This document shows, in pieces, positions 10,501 through 25,500 of a DNA stretch of 64,000 bases. Positions within the stretch are counted from its first letter, which is position 1. Each line of letters opens with the position of its first letter. A program made the position numbers and the translations under genes. The DNA is from Gigantopelta aegis (taxonomy: Eukaryota > Mollusca > Gastropoda > Neomphalida > Peltospiridae): positions 2,094,961 to 2,158,960 of the forward strand of contig NC_054704.1 of NCBI RefSeq assembly GCF_016097555.1, written 5' to 3'. The notes under the pieces are model-generated. The model saw only the letters and a list, made by a program, of their open reading frames with translations. It was not told where the DNA came from and ran no database searches.

Positions 10501-13500
10501 GCAGAACCAGGAACTATCTGCAAAAGGACTCCCATGGCTCAAAGAACATGGAAAGAACACTGCACACAACATGACATCAGCTTTTCTGATGACTCATCAG
10601 GAACGAATACTTGCCTAGAAAAAGTTTTTGTATGGACAAGTTGTTTGATTCTGATGCATCATCATCAAACAACAAACATGGAGCACTACCACCACAGTAT
10701 TTCTGCCAGAAAGAAATTTTTGGGTATGGCTCTATGGAATTGAATGCAACCAGTCAACAGGGGTATGGGGGGGTCCTCCTTCAAAAAGAAAATGGGTTAC
10801 GTTTAGGGTTAGGATTAAGAAAATCATACAGTAATGATAAGAGTAATTAATTTGGTCAAAAAGTTAACTTGAAAAAAAATTCTGCAAAAATATTTGGGTA
10901 TGGCACCATACCTTTTTACCCTCTGGCAGAACCCCTGCACCAGACTTAGTCACACAAAATCAGGGGTGGGTCAAAGAAAACAAGGTTTTCACGAGTCAGA
11001 GTAGTTTTATTTTATTTATCGTATTATTAACAAAAGTAAAATAACTTTTTCACGTAATATTTTGTTTAAGCGGTGATTTTATTAATACGTACTTCTACTT
11101 GTATTCCTTTTTGAATGTTTGCTTCTAAATCTGCTCTATTTACAAGCTTTCTCCTTTTTAAAAACAAATTGTTGTAACTACAACTATTTAAGCAAATAAC
11201 TAAAACACCTAAAATGCTATAAATACCGCAGATATACAAAGAAATCGTAAATATGTTCAGCTTTCATTGTCATGAAAAGAAATTTGACATCTTATCTACT
11301 GATCAAGAAAAACAGTTTTCCTTCATTATCTTGGCTTTTTAAAAATGAATTTTTATGCACTTACGTCCTTCTGGCTCTCATGCAGCGAATTGTAGAGTAT
11401 AGAAGAATCTGAAGATGGTTGCAGTTGCCTTATAATGCTGCAAATACTAGTTACAACATTGAGAACTGTAATGTGCAGTCAGTGTCCGATTCTGAGGCTT
11501 TTCCATTGACTTCTGTAACTATAGCACATTTTTGATAATTGATTTGGAACATCCACTTAAGGACTGTATGCCACTGTTTGTAGCAGTGAAGCATGTGCTT
11601 TATGTTCTGTTGTAGCAGTGAAGCGTGTGGTTGATGTTCTGTTTGTAGCAGTGAAGTGTGTGGTTGATGTTCTGCTTGTAGCAGTGAAGCATGTGGTTGA
11701 TGTTCTGCTTGTAGCAGTGAAGTGTGTGGTTGATGTTCTGCTTGTAGCAGTGAAGCGTGTGGTTGATGTTCTGTTTGTAGCAGTGAAGCGTGTGGTTGAT
11801 GTTCTGCTTGTAGCAGTGAAGCGTGTGGTTGATGTTCTGCTTGTAGCAGTGAAGCGTGTGGTTGATGTTCTGCTTGTAGCAGTGAAGCGTGTGGTTGATG
11901 TTCTGCTTGTAGCAGTGAAGCGTGTGGTTGATGTTCTGCTTGTAGCAGTGAAGTGTGTGGTTGATGTTCTGCTTGTAGCAGTGAAGCGTGTGGTTGATGT
12001 TCTGCTTGTAGCAGTGAAGCGTGTGGTTGATGTTCTGCTTGTAGCAGTGAAGTGTGTGGTTGATGTTCTGTTTGTAGCAGTGAAGTGTGTGGTTGATGTT
12101 CTGCTTCTAGCAGTGAAGTGTGTGGTTGATGTTCTGCTTCTAGCAGTGAAGCGTGTGGTTGATGTTCTGTTTGTAGCAGTGAAGCGTGTGGTTGATGTTC
12201 TGCTTGTAGCAGTGAAGTGTGTGGTTGATGTTCTGCTTCTAGCAGTGAAGCGTGTGGTTGATGTTCTGCTTGTAGCAGTGAAGTGTGTGGTTGATGTTCT
12301 GCTTCTAGCAGTGAAGCATGTGGTTTATGTTCTGTTTGTAGCAGTGAAGCGTGTGGTTTATGTTCTGTTTGTGTTGATCTTATTTCAGATCTGACATGTG
12401 CCGGGTTCCCAGGTCCCGGAGACAAGAGTCGGATCATTCTCTTCAACCCGATGCACGAGTACATCAATCGCTATGACGACCACGTGCACGAGAGTTTTGA
12501 CAACTTCAAGAAGGTGCACCACAAAGAGTATTCTTCCCACAAGGAGAGCGAGCTGCGTAAACAGACGTTCAGACAGAATCTGAGGTGAGACACGAGATGG
12601 TGTGTGTGAAGTTCAGACAGAATCTGAGGTGAGACACGAGATGGTGTGTGTGATGATCAGACGGAATCTGAGGTGAGACACGAGATGGTGTGTGTGATGG
12701 TCAGACAGATCTGAGGTGAGACATGAGATGGTGTGTATTGATGGTCAGACAGATCTGAGGTGAGACATGAGATGGTGTGTATTGATGGTCAGACAGATCC
12801 TAGGTGAGACATGAGATTGTGTGTATTGATGATCAGACGGAATCTGAGGTGAGACACGAGATGGTGTGTGTGATGGTCAGACAGATCTGAGGTGAGACAT
12901 GAGATGGTGTGTATTGATGGTCAGACAGAATCTGAGGTGAGACATGAGATGGTGTGTATTGATGGTCAGACAGATCCTACGTGAGACATGAGATGGTGTG
13001 TATTGATGGTCAGACAGAATCTGAGGTGAGACATGAGATGGTGTGTATTGATGGTCAGACAGAATCTGAGGTGAGACATGAGATGGTGTGTATTGATGGT
13101 CAGACAGATCTGAGGTGAGACATGAGATGGTGTGTATTGATGGTCAGACAGAATCTGAGGTGAGACATGAGATGGTGTGTATTGATGGTCAGACAGATCT
13201 GAGGTGAGACATGAGAGGGTGTGTATTGATGGTCAGACAGAATCTGAGGTGAGACATGCATAGCTACATTACAAAATCGCTCATTTGACCTCTAGGTCAT
13301 CGTACAATGTGGCTGAAATAACAGAAATAATAGCTTTTCCATTTAATGTTTTGGGTCTGCAGGATAAAGATAATAACAAGTTAATGACTTCTGATATCTG
13401 CTTTATCCTGTGCAGGCCGAATGAGAACTTTTCCATTAATACCTTCACAGGATAAAGCAGATATGCGATATCATTAACTACATTGTAGTTATTCTCTATA

Positions 13501-16500
13501 AATTTTGTGGTACTGCTTGCTGGCTTCAGTGATTACTGTAAGATGACATTAATCTCCATGGTGGAAGAGTGAGGTTATTTTCTCTTAAACACAGTACTGT
13601 ATGATTCATCACCGTACAGTATTCCTAGTCCTGCCGTGTGACTGATGGAAAGTACATACCGTATTGTTCCTATTTGTAGTGCCCGGGCGCGATGCAAAAC
13701 ACAAAGGGGGCACGCTAATTAGAGTATCATTTACCTGTTTTTTAAACGGTGTTACGGTGTCGGTGTAAATACCTACTGGTATGTTTGTACTTCCGGTATG
13801 TTTGTACTTCCGGTTTTGAATAGCGTTAACGAAATGTCTTGCATTCATTCTGCGTGGAGATAACAGCGACATACATTTGATAAACGACATGTGTGACATA
13901 TTGTTCGCCCATACTAGTGTCGTAGTGCTTCACCTGTTTGGATTTTATTTGTTTACCGATTATAATCATTGCAAGTCGGCAGTCAGGTAAGCCAGTTTTA
14001 CTATTTTACGGGCACCGTTTCATGATACATTTCTCGTGATCATAGGGGGCGCTTATATTAGAGGGAGCGCTACAAATAGGAACAATACGGTATACAAGAG
14101 TCCTTGCTGCTAAACACTAGGTGTAGCCTCTGATTTTATCACTGTTACTAAACACTAGGTGTAGCCTCTGATTTCATCCATGCTTCCTACTAAACACTAG
14201 GTGCAACCTCTGATTTCATCACTGTTTGCTACTAAACACTAGGTGTAGCCTCTGATTTCATCCCTGTTTGCTACTAAACACTAGGTGTAGCCTCTGATTT
14301 CATCACTGATTGCTACTAAACACTAGGTGTAGCCTCTGATTTCATCACTGATTGCTACTAAACACTAGGTGTAGCCTCTGATTTCATCACTGATTGCTAC
14401 TAAACACTAGGTGTAGCCTCTGATTTCATCACTGATTGCTACTAAACACTAGGTGTAGCCTCTGATTTCATCCTTGTTTGCTACTAAACACTAGGTGTAG
14501 CCTCTGATTTCATGCCTGTTTGCTACAAAACACTAGGTGCAGCCTCTGATTTCATCCCTGTTTGCTACTAAACACTAGGTGCAGCCTTTGATTTCATCCC
14601 TGTTTGCTACTAAACACTAGGTGTAGCCTCTTGGTTTCATCACTGTTTGCTACTAAACACTAGGTACAGCCTCTGATTTCATCGCTGTTTGCTACTAAAC
14701 ACTAGGTGTAGCCTCTGATTTCATCGCTGTTTGCTAATAAACACTAGGTGCAACATCTGATTTCATCGCTGTTTGCTACTAAACACTAGGTGTAACCTCT
14801 GATTTCATCCCTGCATGCTACTAAACACTCGGTGTGGCCTCTTGATTTCATCACTGTTTGCTACTAAATACTAAATGCAGCCTCTGATTTCATCATTGTT
14901 TGCTACTAAACTCTAGGTGTGGCCTCTTGATTTCATTGCTGTTTGCTACTAAACACTAGGTGCAGCCTTTTGATTTCATCACTGTTTGCTACTAAACACT
15001 AGGTGTGGCCTCTGATTTCATCCCTGTTTGCTACTAAACACTAGGTGCAGCCTTTGATTTCATCACTGTTTTCTACTAAGCACTAGGTGTAACCTCTGAT
15101 TTCATCGCTGTTTGCTACTAAACACTAGGTGCAACCTCTGATTTCATCGCTGTTTGCTACTAAACACTAGGTGTAACCTCTGATTTCATCCCTGCATGCT
15201 ACTAAACACAAGGGGCCGATTTCATATGTATGGGTTTCATCCCTGTTTGCTACTAAACACTAGGTGCAGCCTTTGATTACATCCTTGTTTGCTACTAAAC
15301 ACTAGTTGTAGCCTCTGATTTCATCACTGTTTGCTACTAAACACTAGATGTAGCCTCTGATTTCATCCCTGCATGCTACTAAACACTCGGTGTAGCCTCT
15401 GATTTCATCACTGTTTGCTACTAAACTCTAGGTGTGGCCTCTTGATTTCATCACTGTTTGCTACTAAACACTAGGTGCAGCCTCTAATTTCATCCCTGTT
15501 TGCTACTAAACACTAGGTGTAGCCTCTGATTTCATCACTGTTTGCTACTAAACTTTAGAGATGTAGCCTCTGATTTCATCGCTGTTTGCTACTAAACTCT
15601 AGGTGCAGCCTCTTGATTTCATCACTGTTTGCTACTAAACACTAGGTGCAGCCTCTGATTTCATCCCTGTTTGCTACTAAACACTAGGTGTAGCCTCTGA
15701 TTTCATCCCTGCATGCTACTAAACACTAGGTGTAGCCTCTGATTTCATCACTGTTTGCTACTAAACACTAGGTGTAGCCTCTGATTTCATCCCTGCATGC
15801 TACTAAACACTAGGTGTAGCCTCTGATTTCATCCCTGCATGCTACTAAACACTAGGTGTAGCCTCTGATTTCATCCCTACATGCTATTAAACACTAGGTG
15901 TAGCCTCTGATTAGATCCCTGCTTGCTACTAACCACTAGGTGTAGTCTCTGATTTTATCATTGTTTGCTACTAAACACAAGGTTCAACCTCTGATTTCAT
16001 CGCTGTTTGCTACTAAACTGTAGGTGCAGTCTCTTGATTTCATCACTGTTTGCTACTAAACACTAGGTGTAGCCTCTGATTTCATCCCTGTTTGCTACTA
16101 AACACTAGGTGTAGCCTCTGATTTCATCACTGTTTGCTACTAAACACTAGGTGCAGCCTTTGATTTCATCCCTGTTTTCTACTAAACACTAGGTGTAGCC
16201 TCTGATTTCATCGCTGTTTACTACTAAACACTAGGTGTAACCTCTGATTTCATCCCTGCATGCTACTAAACACAAGGGGCCGATTTCATATGTATGGGTT
16301 TCATCCCTGTTTGCTACTAATCACTAGGTGCAGCCTTTGATTACATCCCTGTTTGCTACTAAACACTAGGTGTAGCCTCTTGATTTCATCACTGTTTGCT
16401 ACTAAACACTAAGTGCAGCCTCTGATTTCATCACTGTTTGCTACTAAACACTAGTTGTAGCCTCTGATTTCATCACTGTTTGCTACTAAACACTAGATGT

Positions 16501-19500
16501 AGCCTCTTGATTTCATCACTGTTTGCTACTAAACACTAGGTGTAACCTCTGATTTCATCCCTGCATGCTACTAAACACAAGGGGCCGATTTCATATGTAT
16601 GGGTTTCATCCCTGTTTGCTACTAAACACTAGGTGCAGCCTTTGATTACATCCTTGTTTGCTACTAAACACTAGTTGTAGCCTCTGATCTCATCACTGTT
16701 TGCTACTAAACACTAGATGTAGCCTCTGATTTCATCCCTGCATGCTACTAAACACTCGGTGTAGCCTCTGATTTCATCACTGTTTGCTACTAAACTCTAG
16801 GTGTGGCCTCTTGATTTCATCACTGTTTGCTACTAAACACTAGGTGCAGCCTCTAATTTCATCCCTGTTTGCTATTAAACACTAGGTGTAGCCTCTGATT
16901 TCATCACTGTTTGCTACTAAACTCTAGGTGCAGCCTCTTGATTTCATCACTGTTTGCTACTAAACACTAGGTGCAGCCTCTGATTTCATCCCTGTTTGCT
17001 ACTAAACACTAGGTGTAGCCTCTGATTTCATCCCTGCATGCTACTAAACACTAGGTGTAGCCTCTGATTTCATCACTGTTTGCTACTAAACACTTGGTGT
17101 AGCCTCTGATTTCAACCCTGCATGCTACTAAACACTAGGTGTAGCCTCTGATTTCATCCCTGCATGCTACTAAACACTAGGTGTAGCCTCTGATTTCATC
17201 CCTACATGCTATTAAACACTAGGTGTAGCCTCTGATTAGATCCCTGCTTGCTACTAACCACTAGGTGTAGCCTCTGATTTTATCATTGTTTGCTACTAAA
17301 CACAAGGTTCAACCTCTGATTTCATCGCTGTTTGCTACTAAACTGTAGGTGCAGTCTCTTGATTTCATCACTGTTTGCTACTAAACACTAGGTGTAGCCT
17401 CTGATTTCATCCCTGTTTGCTACTAAACACTAGGTGTAGCCTCTGATTTCATCCCTGTTTGCTACTAAACACTAGGTGCAGCCTTTGATTTCATCCCTGT
17501 TTTCTACTAAACACTAGGTGTAGCCTCTGATTTCATCGCTGTTTACTACTAAACACTAGGTGTAACCTCTGATTTCATCCCTGCATGCTACTAAACACAA
17601 GGGGCCGATTTCATATGTATGGGTTTCATCCCTGTTTGCTACTAATCACTAGGTGCAGCCTTTGATTACATCCCTGTTTGCTACTAAACACTAGGTGTAG
17701 CCTCTTGATTTCATCACTGTTTGCTACTAAACACTAAGTGCAGCCTCTGATTTCATCACTGTTTGCTACTAAACACTAGTTGTAGCCTCTGATTTCATCA
17801 CTGTTTGCTACTAAACACTAGATGTAGCCTCTTGATTTCATCACTGTTTGCTACTAAACACTAGGTGCAGCCTCTGATTTCATCCCTGCATGCTATTAAA
17901 CACTAGGTGTAGCCTCTGATTTCATCACTGTTTGCTACTAAACTCTAGGTTCAACCTCTTGATTTCATCACTGTTTGCTACTAAACACTAGGTGTAGCCT
18001 CTGATTTCATCGCTGTTTGCTACTAAACTCTATGTGCAGCCTCTTGATTTCATCACTGTTTGCTACTAAACACTAGGTGTAGCCTCTGATTTCATCACTG
18101 TTTGCTACTAAACACTAGGTGTAGTCTCTGATTTCATCACTGTTTGCTACTAAACACTAGGTGTAGCCTCTGATTTCATCACTGTTTGCTACTAAACACT
18201 CGGTGTAGCCTCTGATTTCATCACTGTTTGCTACTAAACACTAGGTGTAGCCTCTGATTTCATCACAGTTTGCTACTAAACACTAGGTATAGCCTCTGAT
18301 TTCATCCCTGCTTGCTACTAAACACTAGGTGTAGCCTCTGATTTCATCACTGTTTGCTACTAAACACTAGTTGTAGCCTCTGATTTCATCACTGTTTGCT
18401 ACTAAACACTAGATGTAGCCTCTTGATTTCATCACTGTTTGCTACTAAACACTAGGTGCAGCCTCTGATTTCATCCCTGTTTGCTACTAAACTCTAGGTG
18501 CAGCCTCTTGATTTCATCACTGTTTGCTACTAAACACTAGGTGTAGCCTCTGATTTCATCCCTGTTTGCTGCTAAACACAAGGTACAGTCTGTGATTTCA
18601 TCAGTGTTTGCTACTAAACACTAGGTGTAGCCTCAGATTTCATCCCTGCTTGCTACTAAACACTAGGTGTAGCCTCTGATTTCATCACTGTTTGCTACTA
18701 AACACTAGGTGTAGCCTCTGATTTCATCCCTACATGCTGCTAAACACTAGGTGTAGCCTCTGATTTCATCACTGTTTGCTACTAAACACTAGGTGTAGCC
18801 TCTGATTTCATCCCTGCATGCTACTAAACACTAGGTGTACCCTCTGATTTCATCCCTGCTTGCTACTAAACACTAGGTGTAGCCTCTGATTTCATCACTG
18901 TTTGCTACTAAACACTCGGTGTAGCCTCTGATTTCATCACTGTTTGCTACTAAACACTAGGTGTTGCCTCTGATTTCATCACTGTTTGCTACTAAACACT
19001 AGGTGCAGCCTCTGATTTCATCCCTATGTGCTACTAAACACTAGGTGCAGCCTCTGATTTCATCCCTGCATGCTACTAAACACTAGGTGTAGCCTCTGAT
19101 TTCATCCCTGCATGCTACTAAACACTAGGTGTAGCCACTGATTTCATCACTGTTTGCTACTAAACACTAGGTGTAGCCTCTGATTTCATCCCTGTTTGCT
19201 ACTAAACACTAGGTGCAGCCTCTGATTTCATCCCTGTTTCTCTAGACCTGTTTCTATAAACCTGTTCCCCAACAGCCACCAGTTACATGTGTTACATTGA
19301 CATGGTGCTGTCAGTTTGTCATCTGCTTTACAGATGTGTTTTATGTTGTCTAGATTCATCAACTCTAAGAACCGAGCTGGTCTGACCTTCACCCTGGCTG
19401 TGAACCACCTGGCCGATCGCAGTGAGGGAGAGATGAGGTTGATGCGAGGTTACACATACACGCCCAATCATGGCGGCCTCCCATTCGACATGTCCAAGTA

Positions 19501-22500
19501 TAACCTCTCGGACGTCCCAGACCAACTTGACTGGAGGCTGTACGGTGAGTCGGAAATACAGGCTACACTATTGGTGTCAGTGAGTTGAGAATAGTCTACA
19601 CTACTAGTGTCAGTGAGTTGTAAATAGTGTACACCATTGGTGTCAGTGAGTTCAGAATATAGTTTACACTGCTGGTGTCAGTGAGTTGTAAATAGTCTAC
19701 ACTGCTGGTGTCAGTGAGTTGAGAATATAGTCTACATCACTGGTGTTGGTGAGTTGAGAATATAGTCTAAAATACTAGTGTCAGTGAGTTGAGAATAGTC
19801 TACACTACTAGTGTCAGTGAGTTGTAAATAGTTTACATCATTGGTGTCAGTGAGTTGAGAATATAGTCTACACTGCTGGTGTCAGTGAGTTGAGAATATA
19901 GTCTACAGTACTAGTGTCGGTGAGTTGAGATTATAGTCTACAGCACTGGTGTCGGTGAGTTGAGAATATAATCTACATCTCTGGTGTCGGTGAGTTGAGA
20001 ATATAATATACAGTACTAGTGTCAGTGATTTGAGAATATAATCTACAGTACTAGTGTCAGTAAGTTGAGAATATAGTCTACAGCACTGGTGTCAGTGAGT
20101 TGAGAATATAGTCTACAGTACTAGTGTCAGTGAGTTGAGAATATAGTCTACAGTACTAGTGTCGGTGAGTTGAGAATATAGTCTACATCACTGGTGTCAG
20201 TGAGCTGAGAATAGAGTCTACAGGACTGGTGTCGGTTGAGTTGAGAATATAATCTACAGTACTAGTGTCAGTGAGTTGAGAATATAGTCTACAGTACTAG
20301 TGTCGGTGAGTTGAGAATATAGTCTACATCACTGGTGTCGGTTGAGTTGAGAATATAATCTACAGTACTAGTGTCAGTGAGTTGAGAATATAGTCTACAG
20401 TACTAGTGTCAGTGTGTTGAGAATATAGTCTACACCCATTGTGTTGGTCACTGTGTGTTGTAATTCTCGGTGAGTGAGGGGGTGGAAACTCTGTGGTGTA
20501 GCATCCATTTGAGATGTGGTGGGTTGTCGGATGAAATCTTGTGGATTGTTTCTCTTTTCAATGAGTCCTGCGTGGCTTGAAGATTGTGATATGTGCTGAC
20601 CTGTTGATGGACATTACACAGTTGTAGATGCTTTCTGGCGCATATTCTGGGTCATATTGACATGGCCCTGAATAAAGAGCTGATTTAAGTAATGTATGAT
20701 AAACATAAACAGATCTGTGATGCAATTTAACCAGGCTATTTAAATGGAGATTGGGTATGAGAATTGCTTGGGTGTTTTTGTTTTTGTCCAGGTGCTGTGA
20801 CGCCAGTCAAAGACCAGGCTGTGTGTGGATCGTGCTGGAGTTTTGGAACAACGGGAACAATTGAGGGGGCCAATTTCTTAAAGGTACTGCACACGCAGTT
20901 GGTAAATAGCTGACAGATCATTGTGTACTTTTTATTTTACTGTCTGTAAACTGACCCCTTTCATATTTACTGCCTGCCATCATATTTACTGCCTGCCATC
21001 ATTTCTCTTTGACTGATTTCACTTATTTTCAAATCTAATTTCATATATTTACAGCTTATCTTATTTTATGTTTTATTTTTAATGTTATATGTTTACTTAT
21101 ATTTTAATAGTATTACAGAATTTTGTTTTTTGTTTTCTTCTGTTAAAATTGTTCTCATTATTTTGTGATTGCATCCACAGACTGGGACCCTGGTTCGACT
21201 GTCGCAGCAGGAGCTGATGGATTGCTCGTGGGGTGAGGGTAACAATGGGTGTGATGGTGGGGAGGACTTCCGCTCGTACATGTGGATCATGAAGAACGGT
21301 GGGATCACCTCGGAGGGGCAGTACGGGCAGTACCTGGCTGTGGTTTGTAGTTAATTAGTTACAGGTTAATTGGCTCTCACAGGTGTATTGGTTTGTAGTT
21401 AATTAGTTACAGGTTAATTGGCACTCACAGGTGTATTGGTTTGTAGTTAATTAGTTACAGGTTAATTGGCTCTCACAGAGGTGTATTATACTGTGGTTTG
21501 TAGTTAATTAGTTACAGGTTAATTGGCTCTCACAGGTGTATTGTACTGTGGTTTGTAGTTAATTAGTTACAGGTTAATTGGCTCTCACAGGTGTATTGTA
21601 CTGTGGTTTGTAGTTAATTAGTTACAGGTTAATTGGCTCTCACAGGTGTATTATACTGTGGTTTGTAGTTAATTAGTTACAGGTTAATTGGCTCTCACAG
21701 GTATATTGTACTGTGGTTTGTAGTTAATTAGTTACAGGTTAATTGGCTCTCACAGGTGTATTATACTGTGGTTTGTAGTTGAATTAGTTACAGGTTAATT
21801 GGCTCTCACAGGTGTATTGTACTGTGGTTTGTAGTTAATTAGTTACAGGTTAATTGGCTCTCACAGGTGTATTGTACTGTGGTGTGTAGTTAATTAGTTA
21901 CAGGTTAATTGGCTCTCACAGGTGTATTATACTGTGGTGTGTAGTTGAATTAGTTACAGGTTAATTGGCTCTCACAGGTGTATTATACTGTGATTTGTAG
22001 TTGAATTAGTTACAGGTTAATTGGCTCTCACAGGTGTATTGTACTGTGGTGTGTAGTTAGTTAGTTACAGGTTAATTGGCTCTCACAGGTGTATTGTACT
22101 GTGGTGTGTAGTTAGTTAGTTACAGGTTAATTGGCTCTCACAGGTGTATTATACGGTGGTTTGTAGTTAATTAGTTACAGGTTAATTGGCTCTCACAGGT
22201 GTATTGTACTGTGGTGTGTAGTTAATTAGTTACAGGTTAATTGGCTCTCACAGGTGTATTGTACTGTGGTGTGTAGTTAATTAGTTACAGGTTAATTGGC
22301 TCTCACAGGTGTATTGTACTGTGGTGTGTAGTTGAATTAGTTACAGGTTAATTGGCTCTCACAGGTGTATTGTACTGTGGTGTGTAGTTAGTTAGTTACA
22401 GGTTAATTGGCTCTCACAGGTGTATTGTACTGTGGTGTGTAGTTAGTTACAGGTTAATTGGCTCTCACAGGTGTATTATACTGTGGTGTGTAGTTAGTTA

Positions 22501-25500
22501 GTTACAGGTTAATTGGCTCTCACAGGTGTATTGTACTGTGGTTTGTAGTTAATTAGTTACAGGTTAATTGGCTCTCACAGGTATATTGTACTGTGGTTTG
22601 TAGTTAATTAGTTACAGGTTAATTGGCTCTCACAGGTGTATTATACTGTGGTTTGTAGTTAATTAGTTACAGGTTAATTGGCTCTCACAGGTATATTGTA
22701 CTGTGGTTTGTAGTTAATTAGTTACAGGTTAATTGGCTCTCACAGGTGTATTATACTGTGGTTTGTAGTTGAATTAGTTACAGGTTAATTGGCTCTCACA
22801 GGTGTATTGTACTGTGGTTTGTAGTTAATTAGTTACAGGTTAATTGGCTCTCACAGGTGTATTGTACTGTGGTGTGTAGTTAATTAGTTACAGGTTAATT
22901 GGCTCTCACAGGTGTATTATACTGTGGTGTGTAGTTGAATTAGTTACAGGTTAATTGGCTCTCACAGGTGTATTATACTGTGGTTTGTAGTTGAATTAGT
23001 TACAGGTTAATTGGCTCTCACAGGTGTATTGTACTGTGGTGTGTAGTTAGTTAGTTACAGGTTAATTGGCTCTCACAGGTGTATTGTACTGTGGTGTGTA
23101 GTTAGTTAGTTACAGGTTAATTGGCTCTCACAGGTGTATTATACGGTGGTTTGTAGTTAATTAGTTACAGGTTAATTGGCTCTCACAGGTGTATTGTACT
23201 GTGGTGTGTAGTTAATTAGTTACAGGTTAATTGGCTCTCACAGGTGTATTGTACTGTGGTGTGTAGTTAATTAGTTACAGGTTAATTGGCTCTCACAGGT
23301 ATATTATACTGTGGTGTGTAGTTGAATTAGTTACAGGTTAATTGGCTCTCACAGGTGTATTGTACTGTGGTGTGTAGTTAGTTAGTTACAGGTTAATTGG
23401 CTCTCACAGGTGTATTGTACTGTGGTGTGTAGTTAGTTAGTTACAGGTTAATTGGCTCTCACAGGTGTATTATACGGTGGTTTGTAGTTAATTAGTTACA
23501 GGTTAATTGGCTCTCACAGGTGTATTGTACTGTGGTGTGTAGTTGAATTAGTTACAGGTTAATTGGCTCTCACAGGTGTATTGTACTGTGGTGTGTAGTT
23601 AGTTAGTCACAGGTTAATTGGCTCTCACAGGTGTATTGTACTGTGGTTTGTAGTTAATTAGTTACAGGTTAATTGGCTCTCACAGGTGTATTGTACTGTG
23701 GTGTGTAGTTAGTTAGTTACAGGTTAATTGGCTCTCACAGGTGTATTGTACTGTGGTGTGTAGTTAGTTAGTTACAGGTTAATTGGCTCTCACAGGTGTA
23801 TTGTACTGTGATGTGTAGTTAGTTAGTTACAGGTTAATTGGCTCTCACAGGTGTATTATACGGTGGTTTGTAGTTAATTAGTTACAGGTTAATTGGCTCT
23901 CACAGGTGTATTATACTGTGGCTTGTAGTTGGTTAGTTACAGGTTAATTGGCTCTCACAGGTGTATTGTACTGTGGTGTGTAGTTAATTAGTTACAGGTT
24001 AATTGGCTCTCACAGGTGTATTGTACTGTGGTGTGTAGTTAGTTAGTTACAGGTTAATTGGCTCTCACAGGTGTATTGTACTGTGGTTTGTAGTTAATTA
24101 GTTACAAGTTAATTGGCTCTCACAGGTGTATTGTACTGTGGTTTGTAGTTAATTAGTTACAGGTTAATTGGCTCTCACAGGTGTATTATACTGTGGTTTG
24201 TAGTTAATTAGTTACAGGTTAATTGGCTCTCACAGGTGTATTGTACTGTGGTGTGTAGTTAATTAGTCACAGGTTAATTGGCTCTCACAGGTGTATTATA
24301 CGGTGGTTTGTAGTTAATTAGTTACAGGTTAATTGGCTCTCACAGGTGTATTATACGGTGGTTTGTAGTTAATTAGTTACAGGTTAATTGGCTCTCACAG
24401 GTGTATTATACTGTGGCTTGTAGTTGGTTAGTTACAGGTTAATTGACTCTCACAGGTGTATTATACGGTGGTGTGTAGTTAATTAGTTACAGGTTAATTG
24501 GCTCTCACAGGTGTATTATACTGTGGTGTGTAGTTAATTAGTTACAGGTTAATTGGCTCTCACAGGTGTATTGTACTGTGGTGTGTAGTTGAATTAGTTA
24601 CAGGTTAATTGGCTCTCACAGGTGTATTATACTGTGGTGTGTAGTTGAATTAGTTACAGGTTAATTGGCTCTCACAGGTGTATTGTACTGTGGTGTGTAG
24701 TTAATTAGTTACAGGTTAATTGACTCTCACAGGTGTATTATACTGTGGTGTGTAGTTAATTAGTTACAGGTTAATTGGCTCTCACAGGTGTATTGTACTG
24801 TGGTTTGTAGTTAATTAGTTACAGGTTAATTGGCTCTCACAGGTGTATTATACGGTGGTTTGTAGTTAATTAGTTACAGGTTAATTGGCTCTCACAGGTG
24901 TATTGTACTGTGGTGTGTAGTTGAATTAGTTACAGGTTAATTGGCTCACAGGTGTATTGTACTGTGGTTTGTAGTTAATTAGTTACAGGTTAATTGGCTC
25001 TCACAGGTGTATTGTACTGTGGTGTGTAGTTAGTTAGTTACAGGTTAATTGGCTCTCACAGGTGTATTGTACTGTGGTTTGTAGTTAATTAGTTACAGGT
25101 TAATTGGCTCACAGGTGTATTGTACTGTGGTTTGTAGTTAATTAGTTACAGGTTAATTGGCTCTCACAGGTGTATTATACGGTGGTTTGTAGTTAATTAG
25201 TTACAGATTAATTGGCTCTCACAGGTGTATTGTACTGTGGTGTGTAGTTAATTAGTTACAGGTTAATTGGCTCTCACAGGTGTATTGTACTGTGGTTTGT
25301 AGTTAATTAGTTACAGGTTAATTGGCTCTCACAGGTGTATTATACTGTGGTGTGTAGTTGAATTAGTTACAGGTTAATTGGCTCTCACAGGTGTATTATA
25401 CTGTGGTTTGTAGTTAATTAGTTACAGGTTAATTGGCTCTCACAGGTGTATTGTACTGTGGTTTGTAGTTAGTTAGTTACAGGTTAATTGGCTCTCACAG

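Noticed and set aside
10795..10820. Telomere-like ttagggttagg
   Set aside because: Only about two repeats; chance or a trivial interstitial trace.
11451..12467. Long open frames on both strands with 11-residue repeats
   Set aside because: They are produced by the 33-bp minisatellite, whose period is a multiple of three. No start context, no domain, and they overlap the intron of a real gene.
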